A stretch of DNA of 64,000 bases from Hyphomicrobium_A sp963776675 (GTDB taxonomy: Bacteria; Pseudomonadota; Alphaproteobacteria; Rhizobiales; Hyphomicrobiaceae), in the NCBI GenBank assembly GCA_963776675.1, contig CAVZNR010000045.1, forward strand, positions 1-64,000. Reading direction: 5' to 3'. How positions within the stretch are numbered: position 1 is the first letter of the stretch; every line of letters begins with the position of its first letter. The notes under the pieces are model-generated. The model was not told the DNA's origin and searched no databases. It saw only the letters and a list, made by a program, of their open reading frames with translations. Of the stretch, positions 1-8,846 are shown piece by piece. The position numbers were made by a program, and so were the translations under genes.

Positions 1-492
1 CCTGTGCTTCTATCGCGGCGCCGATGGCGCGCGCCTGATGATCGTCGGCGAGGCGCCGGGGCGCGACGAGGACCTCGCGGGCAAGCCGTTCGTGGGACGA
101 GCCGGCATGCTGCTCGACAAGATGCTGGCGGCGATCGGACTTTCCGAAAATGACGTGCACATCACCAACATCGTCGATGGCGCCCGCCCGGAACCGCACA
201 CCGACGCCGCAGAAGCTGGCCGCGGCCGTTCCTCGAGCGCCAGGCCGCGCTCGTCGCCCCCGACGTGGTGCTGGCACTGGGCGGCGCGGCGGCCAAGCAG
301 TTGTTCGACACCGCCGACGGGATCATGCGCATCCGCGGCAAATGGCGCGCTATCGAGCTCGGGCCCCACAAAGCGCGGGCCATGGCCACGCTGCATCCCG
401 CTTACCTCTTGCGCACGCCGGCCGCCAAGGGCATGGCGTGGCGCGACCTGCTCGCCGTCAAGGCGGGCCTCAAGACCAGCCCTGAGCAATGA
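1..492 (+). CDS. Uracil-DNA glycosylase, family 4/5 type (5' truncated by window, frameshifted)
   Basis: Excises uracil from DNA in base-excision repair. The window opens inside the gene. The first frame reads a GEAPG-x-x-E-x-x-x-G-x-PF-VG-RAG block (residues encoded at about 41-110), the uracil-binding motif of the thermostable Fe-S UDG families. After a TNIV segment the frame must change three times between about 176 and 225 to recover the expected WRPPGNRTPTP, LAA and PFLERQ pieces. Downstream a single frame gives ALGGAAAKQL and the LHPAYLLR active-site motif through the stop at 490-492. Each piece is family-like, so this is one gene with indels rather than several ORFs. moaB follows 12 bases later. 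Family assignment is strong; whether the indels are real is open. Confidence 0.85.
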
Positions 493-504
493 GCGATTGA
501 GACC

Positions 505-1055
505 ATGGCAAAGCTCGACGAGACCTATCCTTCAAGCCGCTCAACATCGCGGTGATGACCGTGTCGGACACGCGCGACCGCGCGTCCGACACCTCGGGCG
601 ACACGCTCGAGGCCATGATCACGGAAGCCGGCCACAAGCTGGCCGCACGCACCATCGTGCTCGACGACCCAGCAGCCATCCGCGCGCAGGTCTCAGCCTG
701 GATCGAGAGCCCCGGCATCAACGTGGTGATCACGACGGGCGGCACCGGGTTCACCGCGCGCGACGTGACGCCGGAAGCGGTCAAGCCTCTGTTCGAAAAG
801 GAGATCGAGGGATTCGCCGTGATCTTTCACATGATCTCGTTCCAGCAGGTCGAGACGTCGACGATTCAGTCGCGCGCCTGCGGAGGGTTGGCGAAGGGGA
901 CGTATATTTTCTGTCTGCCGGGCTCGCCGGGGGCCTGCAAGGATGGCTGGAACGGCATCCTCAAGTGGCAGCTCGATAGCCGCCATCGGCCATGCAATCT
1001 CGTCGAGATCATGCCGCGTTTGCAGCACGCAACGCCCGCCGAGGCGAGCGACTAA
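505..1055 (+). CDS. moaB: Molybdopterin adenylyltransferase-like MoaB (frameshifted near its start)
   Basis: MoaB/MogA-fold protein of molybdenum cofactor biosynthesis, thought to adenylylate molybdopterin. From about 531 the frame reads FKPLNIAVMTVSDTRD, then the TTGGTGFTARDVTPEA motif typical of the family and SACGGLAKGTYIFCLPGSPGAC-like and LDSRHRPCN segments close to the C terminus. The start ATG at 505 gives MAKLDET in a different frame. Adding one C to the run at 524-525 restores one continuous reading frame of about 184 residues, the usual length. This looks like a homopolymer base loss. The gene lies 12 bases downstream of the glycosylase gene, so the two may be co-transcribed. Confidence 0.88.
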
Positions 1056-1080
1056 GAAAGCAAAAGCATCGTCAATTCGT

Positions 1081-1778
1081 TCAGGCGCTGGCCCCGCCAC
1101 CGCGGCCAAGGAGCTCCAACGTCGCGTTGGTGCTCTCGAACACAGCCGTCGCGAGCTGGCCGGTGACGATCAGGACGAGCCCGATCACGGCGGCCGGAAC
1201 GCCCAGCAGAACCCCGACGGGAAGTCCCAGGAGCCCGCCCGCCGAAACGTCGGCGACGAAGCCGCCGACTGCGAGCACGGCCACGATGACGCCGGTGAGC
1301 ACGCTGGCCCAGCCGACGGCGCTGATCAGGTTCGCGACCATGGTGGCCCCGCGATAGCGCGCCTTGTAGGGCTGCTCCGCCGCCATGCCGGCAGCCTTGG
1401 CGGCCTCGCGCGCAATCACCTGCGGCAGGTGCTGGGACGGCTCGGGGGCGTAGTCTTGCTGATGCGCGGCCTGTTGGGCGACCGCGTTGGCGCCATAGGG
1501 GTCGTGCCGTTGCGCATCGTTACGTTGCGCCTCGTGGCGTTGCTGCTCGTGACGCTGCGGCGGTGGGTTGCCGGCTCCTGGCGGCGCGTGACGCGGGCCT
1601 CGCCCCAGCGCCATTCGGCAATGCGGAACAAGCCTTCGCGCGCCTCCTGCGCTTCGGCGGTCATGCCGTGGTGCTCGACCAGGTGACGGTAGAACTGGAG
1701 GGCATAGTCCATCTTGCCCTCGGCCTCGGCTCTGCGCGCGGCCTGTAACACCTGCACAGGCGTGTACTGTACGGACAT
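1081..1778 (-). CDS. Conserved hypothetical TPR-like/membrane protein (frameshifted)
   Basis: Function unknown. The N-terminal frame (start ATG at 1778, preceded by GGGACAG) encodes about 65 residues with a single TPR-like helix pair (VQVLQAARRAEAEGKMDYAL, then FYRHLVEHHG). A -1 shift around 1560-1610 is needed to continue into the second frame. That frame has a Gln/His/Arg-rich linker, a short HLPQVIAREAA helix and two strongly hydrophobic segments (about 1180-1345) separated by a Gly-rich turn, and it ends at 1081. Neither part looks complete alone: the first frame degenerates into a low-complexity Arg/Thr stretch and the second lacks a plausible start. I therefore read it as one soluble-plus-two-TM protein of about 232 residues. 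A soluble TPR-like N terminus on a membrane hairpin suggests a scaffold role, which is inference. Confidence 0.55.
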
Positions 1779-1885
1779 CTGTCCCATTTTACGAACCCCC
1801 AACGCTACCCACCTAATTTACGTTACGCCTGCCATTTTGTCAGCCGCAGACCTATTCTTTAGAACACGCCTACCACACGCAGTTG

Positions 1886-2581
1886 TCAGCTCCCCGCTGG
1901 CAAGACGATGCGACCCACCGTGCCTTTGACCGAAGCCAGATCGCGCGCCTCGTCAACGTCGGGCAGCGAGGCGATGCGCGCGACATTGAGACCTGCAAGA
2001 TTGGCAAGCGTTTGATCGAGCGTCGCGGCGCTCGACCACTCGACATCGGCGAAGGCGCGCGGCACGCGCGGGCGCCGCTTCAAGCCGACGAGCCAATAGC
2101 CTCCATCAGGCGAGGGCCCGACGACCGCGTCGTGCGCGCCCAGCGCCTTTATGGCGGATTGAATGTGTGTGGACGTGATCGATGGCACGTCCGTGCCGAT
2201 GAGGATGATGGGACCCGGCGGCGAGGCGTCCATGACGCGCTGCATGCGCACGCCGAGGTCGCCCTTGCCTTGCGCGCGGCGCGGGAAGCCATTGGGCAGC
2301 GCCGCGCTGGCGACGGCGCTATCGGGCGTCACACCGAGCTCGGTGCGCCACGTCCCGTGCTTGCCGATGCGCGCGAGCACGGCGCGCGACGTCGTGCGGT
2401 AGAAGTTGGTGGCACGCACCGCGCCTACATCGCGCGCGAGCCGCGTCTTGACGCGACCGACGGCGGGCTCCTTGAGCATCACCACGAGGCGCGCAGCGTA
2501 AGGCGCACTTGCCCGCAGCACGCGACGGCGCACGGGCTTTGCCCTGTGAGGAGCCAACGGAAGGGACGCTAAGCGAGCCAT
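1886..2581 (-). CDS. DUF2064 / TIGR04282-family rSAM-associated glycosyltransferase-like protein
   Basis: Nucleotidyl/glycosyltransferase-fold protein of the TIGR04282 type (transferase 1, rSAM/selenodomain-associated). The sequence shows the family pattern: RLVVMLKEPAVGRVKTRLA near the N terminus, IILIGTDVPSI in the middle and VVGPSPDGGYWLVGL, the most diagnostic block. ATG at 2581 was chosen because upstream residues in the frame are atypical. It is encoded just downstream of the TIGR04283-type glycosyltransferase on the same strand (117-base gap). The two families very commonly occur as neighbours. NCBI-style names link them to arsenosugar biosynthesis, but substrate cannot be read from this sequence. 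Confidence 0.85.
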   Translation of the reverse strand: MARLASLPLAPHRAKPVRRRVLRASAPYAARLVVMLKEPAVGRVKTRLARDVGAVRATNFYRTTSRAVLARIGKHGTWRTELGVTPDSAVASAALPNGFPRRAQGKGDLGVRMQRVMDASPPGPIILIGTDVPSITSTHIQSAIKALGAHDAVVGPSPDGGYWLVGLKRRPRVPRAFADVEWSSAATLDQTLANLAGLNVARIASLPDVDEARDLASVKGTVGRIVLPAGS

Positions 2582-2698
2582 GTGATTAGGATCTTTGCCT
2601 TTCACCCCCCAGTGAAAGCTTGGACAAGGGGTAAACCACCCAAACCTAAAGGCAGAATTACGACCATCGGGCGGCGACACGGGGCAAAAGCTGCGAAA

Positions 2699-3406
2699 TC
2701 AGCTGTCGGCACCAGCTCCGCTGTAAAACTGCGAGATGCGGGTTGCGGGCACGTTGAGAGCATAAAGCACAAGACACATTTGGTTCTTGAAGGCGCGGCG
2801 CAGATAGCCCTCGCGCTGATAGCGATGCGCGCTAGTCACCGCGCGGGCACGCAGCATCTTGACGCCGCGCGAGCCGATCCGGCGCACCAGATCGAGATCC
2901 TCCATGACGGGAAGCTCGCGATAGCCGCCGACCTTTTCGTAGAGCGCCCGGGGAATGAGCAGGCCCTGGTCGCCATAGGGTAAACGCAGGAGCGCGCACC
3001 GGAATCCGACGAGGCCTTCGAGGAAGCGCGGGGCCATGCCCTCGTCGTCGAGCGCGAAGCGGAACGCAGCCGCTGCGGGCTCCGCCCGGCCGCTGTCGAT
3101 GCGGTCCATGAAGTGCCAGACCTCCCGCTCCCAGCCCACGTCGAGGACGGTGTCGGCATGCAGGAAGAGCAGCCAGGGGTGCTTGGCGCGGGCAGCGCCG
3201 GCGGCAAGCTGCCCGCCGCGACTGGGGCGCGTGGTCAGGATATCGGCGCCGGCCGCATCGGCGATCTCGCAGGTCTTGTCGGAGGAGCCCGCGTCGACGA
3301 TGACCACCTCGCGCACGAGGCCCTCGACGGTGGCGGGAATGAGCGCCGACAGGGTGTCGGGCAGGCTCGCCTGGGCGTTCAACGTGGGGATTACCACCGA
3401 GATCAT
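2699..3406 (-). CDS. TIGR04283-family glycosyltransferase (GT2 fold, rSAM-associated transferase 2)
   Basis: A 235-residue GT2 glycosyltransferase. It begins MISVVIPTLNAQASLP, the usual start of the family, so the ATG at 3406 is taken although the frame stays open upstream. Visible motifs are VVIVDAGSSDKT (nucleotide-sugar binding), FLHADTVLDVGW (the DXD-type block, here H-A-D), FRCALLRLPYGDQGLLIPR and VMEDLDLVRRI. It sits upstream of the TIGR04282 gene and divergent from the radical SAM gene at 3518, leaving a 111-base region for opposing promoters. Membership of the family is clear; acceptor and sugar are unknown. Confidence 0.87.
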   Translation of the reverse strand: MISVVIPTLNAQASLPDTLSALIPATVEGLVREVVIVDAGSSDKTCEIADAAGADILTTRPSRGGQLAAGAARAKHPWLLFLHADTVLDVGWEREVWHFMDRIDSGRAEPAAAAFRFALDDEGMAPRFLEGLVGFRCALLRLPYGDQGLLIPRALYEKVGGYRELPVMEDLDLVRRIGSRGVKMLRARAVTSAHRYQREGYLRRAFKNQMCLVLYALNVPATRISQFYSGAGADS

Positions 3407-3517
3407 GCGCCCCTCTGTGCCACGGGGTGGGCGCGCCCAACAACCGGCAATCGCTGCCGGGGGGCCGACTCCTTCAATGTTCTTGCTTTGTTCGATATGG
3501 CCGCCTAAGCTTTGCGC

Positions 3518-4618
3518 ATGGATCTCGACGAGCACGACAGAGCGGACCCGACGGTGGCGGCCGAACGGCGGCGCGGGCGCGGCGCGCGCTCCAACGCCAC
3601 GGGACGGTTCGAGGCGGAGCGCCGCGAGGCCTACGACGACGGCTGGGAGAGCCTGGGCGATCTCGACGCCTTTAAGACCGAGGTTCGCGACGAGCCGGCG
3701 CGCACCATCATCACGCGCAACGACAGTCCCGACATCTCCTTCGACCGCTCGATCAATCCCTATCGCGGCTGCGAGCACGGCTGCGTCTACTGCTACGCGC
3801 GGCCCACGCACTGCTATCTCGGGCACTCGGCCGGCCTCGACTTCGAGACCAAGCTTTACGCCAAGCCGGACGCGGCCAAGCTGCTGGAGCGCGAGCTCAG
3901 CCATCCCCGCTACCAGCCGGCCACCATCGCGCTCGGCACCAACACCGATCCCTATCAGCCCATCGAGCGCGAGCGGCAGATCACGCGCTCGGTTTTGGAG
4001 GTGCTGGAGCGCACCGGGCACCCCGTGGGCATCGTGACCAAGTCGGCGCTGGTCGTGCGCGACATCGACATCCTCACAGCCATGGCCCGGCGCGGGCTCG
4101 CCAAGGTGGCGCTGTCGGTGACGACGCTTGATAAGCGCATCGCGCGCGCCATGGAGCCGCGCGCGGCGACGCCGGCCAAGCGGCTCGACGCCGTGCGCCA
4201 GTTGAGCGAGGCCGGCATCCCCACCGCGGTGATGGTCGCGCCCATCGTGCCGGGGCTCACGGATGCGGAAATCGAGCGCATCCTCGCAGCCTCACGCGAC
4301 GCCGGCGCCACCGAGGCAGGCTACGTGTTGCTGCGCCTGCCGTTGGAAATCAAAGATCTTTTCCGCGAATGGCTCGCCACCGAGTTCCCCGACCGTGCAA
4401 GCCGTGTCATCCATCTGATGCAGTCCATGCATGGCGGGCGCGACTATGTCTCCGAGTTCGGCGTGCGCCAGCGCGGGACCGGGCCCTATGCCGAGCAGAT
4501 CGGCAAACGCTTCCGGCTCGCGGCCAAACGCCTGGCCCTCAATGAGCGCCGCCAATCGCTGCGCACCGATCTGTTCCGCCCGCCCGTGCTCGCCGGGCAA
4601 CAAATGCGGCTTTTCTAA
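3518..4618 (+). CDS. PA0069-family radical SAM protein (spore photoproduct lyase-like fold)
   Basis: Radical SAM enzyme of 366 residues. The [4Fe-4S]/SAM-binding motif is CEHGCVYCYAR (C-x3-C-x2-C) at about residues 86-94, preceded by FDRSINPYRG, the hallmark of the PA0069 / SplB-like group. Further blocks are IALGTNTDPYQPIE and VTKSALVVRDIDIL. The C terminus ends in RPP-x4-GQ-x-RLF, also usual for the group. ATG 3518 is chosen; TTG 3512 is also in frame. It is divergent from the rSAM-associated glycosyltransferase pair. The substrate of this family is not established. Confidence 0.88.
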   Translation: MDLDEHDRADPTVAAERRRGRGARSNATGRFEAERREAYDDGWESLGDLDAFKTEVRDEPARTIITRNDSPDISFDRSINPYRGCEHGCVYCYARPTHCYLGHSAGLDFETKLYAKPDAAKLLERELSHPRYQPATIALGTNTDPYQPIERERQITRSVLEVLERTGHPVGIVTKSALVVRDIDILTAMARRGLAKVALSVTTLDKRIARAMEPRAATPAKRLDAVRQLSEAGIPTAVMVAPIVPGLTDAEIERILAASRDAGATEAGYVLLRLPLEIKDLFREWLATEFPDRASRVIHLMQSMHGGRDYVSEFGVRQRGTGPYAEQIGKRFRLAAKRLALNERRQSLRTDLFRPPVLAGQQMRLF

Positions 4619-4677
4619 CGGCTTTCTTCGGGCAGCGCGGCGCCCGCCTTTGACAGCCGGGCCCCGGGCGGCAAACC

Positions 4678-5340
4678 ATGCCCGACATGGGCACCGTCGA
4701 TTCGCGCCTGATGCCGACGTTCGAGCTGGAGGCTGCCGAGCTGCAGCTCCAGCGCGGCCCTGTCTGCGGCGTCGACGAGGCCGGCCGCGGACCGCTCGCA
4801 GGTCCCGTCGTGGCCGCCGCCGTCATCCTCGATCCCGAGCGCATTCCCGACGGCATCAACGATTTAAAGGTGCTCGACGAGAATACGCGCGAGGTCCTCT
4901 ACCGCCGCATCAAGTCGACATCGGTCGTCGGCGTCGGCATCGCCGACGTGACGCGCATCGATCGCGACAACATTCTTTACGCGACCATGTGGGCGATGGC
5001 CGAGGCGGTGGCGCAGCTCCCCACAACGCCGAGGCTCGCCGTGATCGACGGCAACCGCGCGCCCAAGCTTGGCTGCGAGGCGCGCACGCTGGTGAAGGGC
5101 GATGCGCGGTGCCTGTCGATCGCGGCTGCGTCCATCATCGCCAAGGTGACGCGCGACAGAATAATGATCGCGCTCGCCGCCAAGCATCCGGGCTACGGCT
5201 TCGAACGCCACAAAGGCTACGGCACGGCAGAGCATCAAGATGCGATCCGCCGCCTCGGCGTGACGGTGCATCACCGCCGCTCGTTCCGCACCGTGCAGCT
5301 GGCGTTGGGCCTCGTGCTGGAAGACAGCACGGCCGGCTGA
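4678..5340 (+). CDS. rnhB: Ribonuclease HII
   Basis: Removes ribonucleotides and RNA from RNA-DNA hybrids, acting in replication and ribonucleotide excision repair. The GVDEAGRGPLAGPV motif near residue 31 carries the first catalytic Asp-Glu pair, VIDGN supplies another acidic residue, and AAASIIAKVTRDR contains the last Asp of the DEDD site. The C terminus has the typical YGFERHKGYGT and HHRRSF-like segments. Length 220 residues is normal. ATG 4678 is used; ATGs at 4687 and 4711 are also possible. It lies 59 bases after the radical SAM gene on the same strand. Confidence 0.95.
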   Translation: MPDMGTVDSRLMPTFELEAAELQLQRGPVCGVDEAGRGPLAGPVVAAAVILDPERIPDGINDLKVLDENTREVLYRRIKSTSVVGVGIADVTRIDRDNILYATMWAMAEAVAQLPTTPRLAVIDGNRAPKLGCEARTLVKGDARCLSIAAASIIAKVTRDRIMIALAAKHPGYGFERHKGYGTAEHQDAIRRLGVTVHHRRSFRTVQLALGLVLEDSTAG

Positions 5341-5512
5341 CAAAACGTGCCGGCGCATGCGCTCGCGTTGCTGCAACTACCTTTAAATCGCTGGTCAAGC
5401 TCGCTGGCGCCCGTCTATGGTTGGCGTCCCCCGAGTAGCGATCCTGGCGGCGCTTACATTGCCGGCTCGCGGTCGCGTCAGTCAGTTCCAGTACAGTTGA
5501 AAGTTGCGTTCC

Positions 5513-6634
5513 ATGGCTCTGCGTCGCTCCGATTCCACGACCAATCGCGTCATCGTCGGTGATTGCCTCGAGGCTTTGAAAAGCCTTCCCACCGCCAGCG
5601 TCGACCTGGTCTTCGCCGACCCCCCCTACAATCTGCAGCTCTCAGCCGACCTGATGCGCCCCAACAATACGCGCGTCGACGGCGTCGACGACGACTGGGA
5701 CAAGTTTGCAAGCTTCGCCGAGTACGACGCGTTCTCGCACGCGTGGCTCAAGGAATGCCGCCGCGTGCTGAAGCCCGACGGCGCCGTCTGGGTGATCGGC
5801 TCGTACCACAACATCTTCCGTCTCGGCGTGACGCTGCAGGACCTCGGCTTCTGGATCCAGAACGACGTCGTGTGGCGCAAGGTGAACCCCATGCCCAACT
5901 TCCGCGGCAAGCGCTTCACCAACGCCCACGAGACGCTGATCTGGGCCGCCCGTGACCAGCGGGCGCGCGCCACCTTCAACTACGAGAGCCTGAAGGCGCT
6001 CAACGACGATCTGCAGATGCGTTCCGACTGGCTGTTCCCGATCTGCTCGGGCCCCGAACGCCTCAAGGACGAGGGCGGGCGCAAGGCGCACCCGACGCAG
6101 AAGCCCGAAGCGCTTCTGCACCGCGTGCTGATCGCATCCACCAAGCCGGGCGACGTGGTACTCGATCCCTTCTTCGGCACCGGCACGACGGGCGCCGTGG
6201 CCAAGCGGCTGGGGCGGCGCTACATCGGCATCGAGCGCGATGCCGACTACGCCAAGGCTGCGCAAGAGCGCATCGCCAAGGTCACGCCCTTGGGCCCGTC
6301 GGCCCTGGAGACGCAGCGCTCCAAGCGCGCCGAGCCGCGCGTGCCCTTCGGCACCATCGTGGAGCTGCGCCTGCTGGAGCCAGGCACCACGCTGCTCGAT
6401 CCGCGCAAGCGCATCCGGGCCGAGGTGAAGGCCGACGGCACGCTCACGGCCGGCGGGGCGCAGGGCTCGATCCACCGGCTCGGCGCCATGGTCCAGGGCA
6501 AGACGGCCTGCAACGGCTGGACCTACTGGCACTTCGAGGTCGACGGGAAGCTGAAGCCCATCGACCTGCTGCGTGAGGAGGCCAAGCGCCAGCTGGGCCT
6601 CAGCTCGACACCCGCACTGGTCGCCGCCGAGTAA
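5513..6634 (+). CDS. ccrM: Cell cycle-regulated DNA methyltransferase CcrM (GANTC, N6-adenine)
   Basis: Beta-class N6-adenine methyltransferase that methylates adenine in GANTC and is nearly universal in Alphaproteobacteria outside the Rickettsiales. The catalytic DPPYNLQL lies at residues 36-43, ahead of the SAM-binding FFGTGTTGAVAKRLGR at about 219-234, which is the beta-class order. The C-terminal part has the RAMA-like region (VEGTIVELRLLEPGT-like, ending GASGSIH..GA.VQG..ACNGW..WH) seen in CcrM proteins. ATG 5513 gives 373 residues, close to the Caulobacter enzyme. TTG 5504 is in frame but lacks a better ribosome site. A GANTC site (GATTC) occurs at 5531-5535, just inside the coding region. 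Cell-cycle control by CtrA or GcrA is expected from family knowledge but no clear CtrA box was seen. Confidence 0.95.
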   Translation: MALRRSDSTTNRVIVGDCLEALKSLPTASVDLVFADPPYNLQLSADLMRPNNTRVDGVDDDWDKFASFAEYDAFSHAWLKECRRVLKPDGAVWVIGSYHNIFRLGVTLQDLGFWIQNDVVWRKVNPMPNFRGKRFTNAHETLIWAARDQRARATFNYESLKALNDDLQMRSDWLFPICSGPERLKDEGGRKAHPTQKPEALLHRVLIASTKPGDVVLDPFFGTGTTGAVAKRLGRRYIGIERDADYAKAAQERIAKVTPLGPSALETQRSKRAEPRVPFGTIVELRLLEPGTTLLDPRKRIRAEVKADGTLTAGGAQGSIHRLGAMVQGKTACNGWTYWHFEVDGKLKPIDLLREEAKRQLGLSSTPALVAAE

Positions 6635-6804
6635 GCGCTAACCACGATGTGCGGGTTGCGACAATTCGGCGTGCCCGCGCTCGACCCTTGAATTGACGAG
6701 CAATCCCGGCCCGGTACGGCATTTTCCCGGACGGCGCCGTAGACGTGGGCAGGCTAAGCCGCTAATTCAGCGGGTCACTCGGGCCAATCACGGCGGAAGG
6801 GGCC

Positions 6805-8154
6805 ATGCGGCACACCGCATCGAGACTGGATCGCCTGCTCATCATCGGTGCTGGACCCGTCGGCCTCGCAATGGCCGACGCCCTCCGGCAGCGCGGGCTG
6901 GCGTATGACCATGTCGACGCCAACGACGGCGTTGGCGGCAACTGGCGTCACGGCATCTATCGGGGCGTGCACATCGTCTCCTCGAAACGCTCGACCGCCT
7001 TCGCCGACTACCCGATGCCGAGCCATTACCCCGACTTCCCGTCCGCGCTGCAGATGCGCGAGTATCTGGAAAACTACGCGCGCGACCGCGACCTGCTCGA
7101 CACCATCGAGTTCCGCAAGAAGGTGGTGAGCGCGGTCCCGCTCTCCGACGAGAGCTGGCAGGTGCGGCTCGATACAGGCGAGGAGCGCATCTACAAGGGC
7201 GTCGTCGTCTGCAATGGCCATCATTGGTCCAAGCGGATGCCGGAGTACCCCGGCCGCTTCACCGGCACGCTGATCCATTCCAAGGACTACGAGGAGCCGC
7301 GCCAGCTCAAGGACAAGCGCGTGCTGGTGATGGGCGGCGGCAATTCAGGCTGCGATCTCGCCTGTGACGCGGCACGCGTCGGCGAGAGCTGCGACTGGAG
7401 CCTGCGCTCGGGCTACTGGTTCCTGCCCAAGACCGCCTTCGGCAAGCCGCTCACCGATCTGCCCATCTGGGAGCTGCCGGTGTTCCTGCAGCGGCTCATC
7501 CTCAAGGCGCTGGTGCGCGTCTTCATCGGCGACTACCGCAAGTACGGGTTGCAGCGGCCGACGCACAAGCTGTTCGAGCGCCACCCTGCGTTCGGCACCG
7601 ACGTCCTGACCTACCTGCGCCAGGGGCGCATCAAGCCGCGTCCCGACATCGAGCGCTTCTCCGGCAACAAGGTGCACTTCACGGACGGAAGCACGGGCGA
7701 GTACGACCTGATCGTTGCCGCCACCGGATTCTACAACAGCTTCCCGTTCCTGCCGCAGGGCCTGGTGCCGGTCGAGAACGACGTGGTGCACGTCTACGGC
7801 GGCGCATTCCCCGATGCCGTCAAGAACCTCTACATCGTCGGCTGGGCGCAGGCGCGCAACGGCATCGGCTCGCTGATCACGCCGGCGTCGAAGCTTTACG
7901 CCGAGATGATCGCCATGCAGGACGAGATCGAGCTGCCGATCGGCTACGTGCTCAAGTGGCGCGGTCTCAAGGTGCCGACCTCGAACCTCGTCAACCCGGC
8001 GGCAACGCGCCGGGTGATCCGCCTGACGCATTACCTGCTGCCGCTTTTGCGCCGTCGCGCCCGCATCCTCGCCGAGAAGGAGCCGCGCGCACCGTTCGAT
8101 CCCGCCGGATACGGGCTCGAAGCGACGGAAAGCGCGATCGCCGTCAACGGGTGA
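6805..8154 (+). CDS. FAD/NAD(P)-binding oxidoreductase, flavin-containing monooxygenase-like
   Basis: A 449-residue two-dinucleotide-fold flavoprotein. The first Rossmann motif is LLIIGAGPVGLAMADAL at residues 11-27 (FAD) and the second is VLVMGGGNSGCDLACDAA at about 174-191 (NADPH). An FMO/BVMO-like block follows the first fold (GVGGNWRHGIYRGVHIVSSK), and ATGFYNSFPFLP is the conserved ATG motif before the C-terminal region. ATG 6805 follows GGAAGGGG, a good ribosome site. The gene stands alone, with 170 bases upstream and a terminator hairpin immediately downstream. Likely an NADPH-dependent monooxygenase; the substrate cannot be predicted. Confidence 0.85.
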   Translation: MRHTASRLDRLLIIGAGPVGLAMADALRQRGLAYDHVDANDGVGGNWRHGIYRGVHIVSSKRSTAFADYPMPSHYPDFPSALQMREYLENYARDRDLLDTIEFRKKVVSAVPLSDESWQVRLDTGEERIYKGVVVCNGHHWSKRMPEYPGRFTGTLIHSKDYEEPRQLKDKRVLVMGGGNSGCDLACDAARVGESCDWSLRSGYWFLPKTAFGKPLTDLPIWELPVFLQRLILKALVRVFIGDYRKYGLQRPTHKLFERHPAFGTDVLTYLRQGRIKPRPDIERFSGNKVHFTDGSTGEYDLIVAATGFYNSFPFLPQGLVPVENDVVHVYGGAFPDAVKNLYIVGWAQARNGIGSLITPASKLYAEMIAMQDEIELPIGYVLKWRGLKVPTSNLVNPAATRRVIRLTHYLLPLLRRRARILAEKEPRAPFDPAGYGLEATESAIAVNG

Positions 8155-8170
8155 CGGGATCAAACGTTTT

Positions 8171-8199
8171 CGGTGTCGGACCCGGAGGGTCAGACACCG
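8171..8199. terminator. Bidirectional terminator hairpin
   Basis: Arms CGGTGTCGGACCC and GGGTCAGACACCG (13 bases, one mismatch) around a GGA loop, with short T runs on either side. It lies between the converging monooxygenase gene (ends 8154) and the exported-protein gene (ends 8224), so it can serve both strands. Confidence 0.75.
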
Positions 8200-8223
8200 T
8201 TTGCTCAATCATTCCAGGAAAAG

Positions 8224-8532
8224 CTAGTCGGCGATCCGATAGCGGCGCAGCCTGTCGGACGGGCGCAGCTCGCCGCGCGTCAGCCGATACGTGTAGCCCG
8301 GATTGTAGGGGTAGGCGAAGCCGCGATAGGCGAAGTAGTGCGTCTCTTGCGTATTGAAGCGCGGGCGCACGTAGTAGACGCTGCCGTCCGGACGGCGCTT
8401 GAACTCGACCTTCTCGACCAGCGTCGGCGACTTGGCGACCTGGCCGATACCGGAGCCCGGCATCGCCGCGGCCGGCGCGATTGACAGAAGGCCCGCGCCA
8501 ACGAGCGCCCCGGCGAGAAGTGTGATCCGCAT
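8224..8532 (-). CDS. Small exported hypothetical protein
   Basis: Unrecognised 102-residue protein. ATG 8532 is preceded by GAGGAG at the right distance. Residues 1-23 form a signal peptide (positive start, LLAGALVGAGLLS core, APAAA cleavage region). The mature part is rich in Tyr, Arg and Pro, with VYYVRPRFNTQETHYFAYRG and YPYNPGYTYRLTRGE segments, suggesting a small periplasmic or cell-surface protein. It is convergent with the monooxygenase gene across the terminator and divergent from the small exported protein gene at 8847. Function unknown. Confidence 0.65.
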   Translation of the reverse strand: MRITLLAGALVGAGLLSIAPAAAMPGSGIGQVAKSPTLVEKVEFKRRPDGSVYYVRPRFNTQETHYFAYRGFAYPYNPGYTYRLTRGELRPSDRLRRYRIAD

Positions 8533-8846
8533 TTGTGGCTCCTCGATCTCTTTTGTTGCTCTCAAGAGTTGCTCTCAAGGATCGCGGCGCAACGCAGCTA
8601 CAAACCCCGGACCCGTCCCGGAGACAAACATTAACGGCAGCGCGTTAACTGAAGGTGTCTCTGCGGCCACGGTATCTGCTCTTGATGCTGACAAGGGCCG
8701 CTCGCCGCCGCTCCTCACCGCCATCTGTCCGTTGCCTTACCCATTGGTATGAAAGGCGAACGGAGCCTTGTGAGGCGGTGTCTGCGCCAGCACATCTCTC
8801 TTTACAGGCGCGCCTCGACGACGCGCGGAAAGTAAGGAGCAATCCA
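8533..8846. other. 314-base divergent intergenic region
   Basis: No gene is supported here. It separates two divergent genes for small exported proteins. It contains a direct repeat of TTGCTCTCAAG near 8559-8580 and an inverted repeat TTAACG-N6-CGTTAA at 8631-8648. The latter resembles a paired TTAA element, but its spacing does not match the CtrA consensus TTAA-N7-TTAA. No convincing sigma-70 promoter pair was found. Confidence 0.5.

Noticed and set aside
1..979. Reading 38-979 as one 313-residue protein
   Set aside because: It leaves the glycosylase frame near 176 and then crosses moaB in the wrong frame. The glycosylase and moaB motifs sit in other frames.
8631..8648. TTAACG-N6-CGTTAA as a CtrA box
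   Set aside because: CtrA sites need TTAA-N7-TTAA; here the spacing between TTAA halves is 10.
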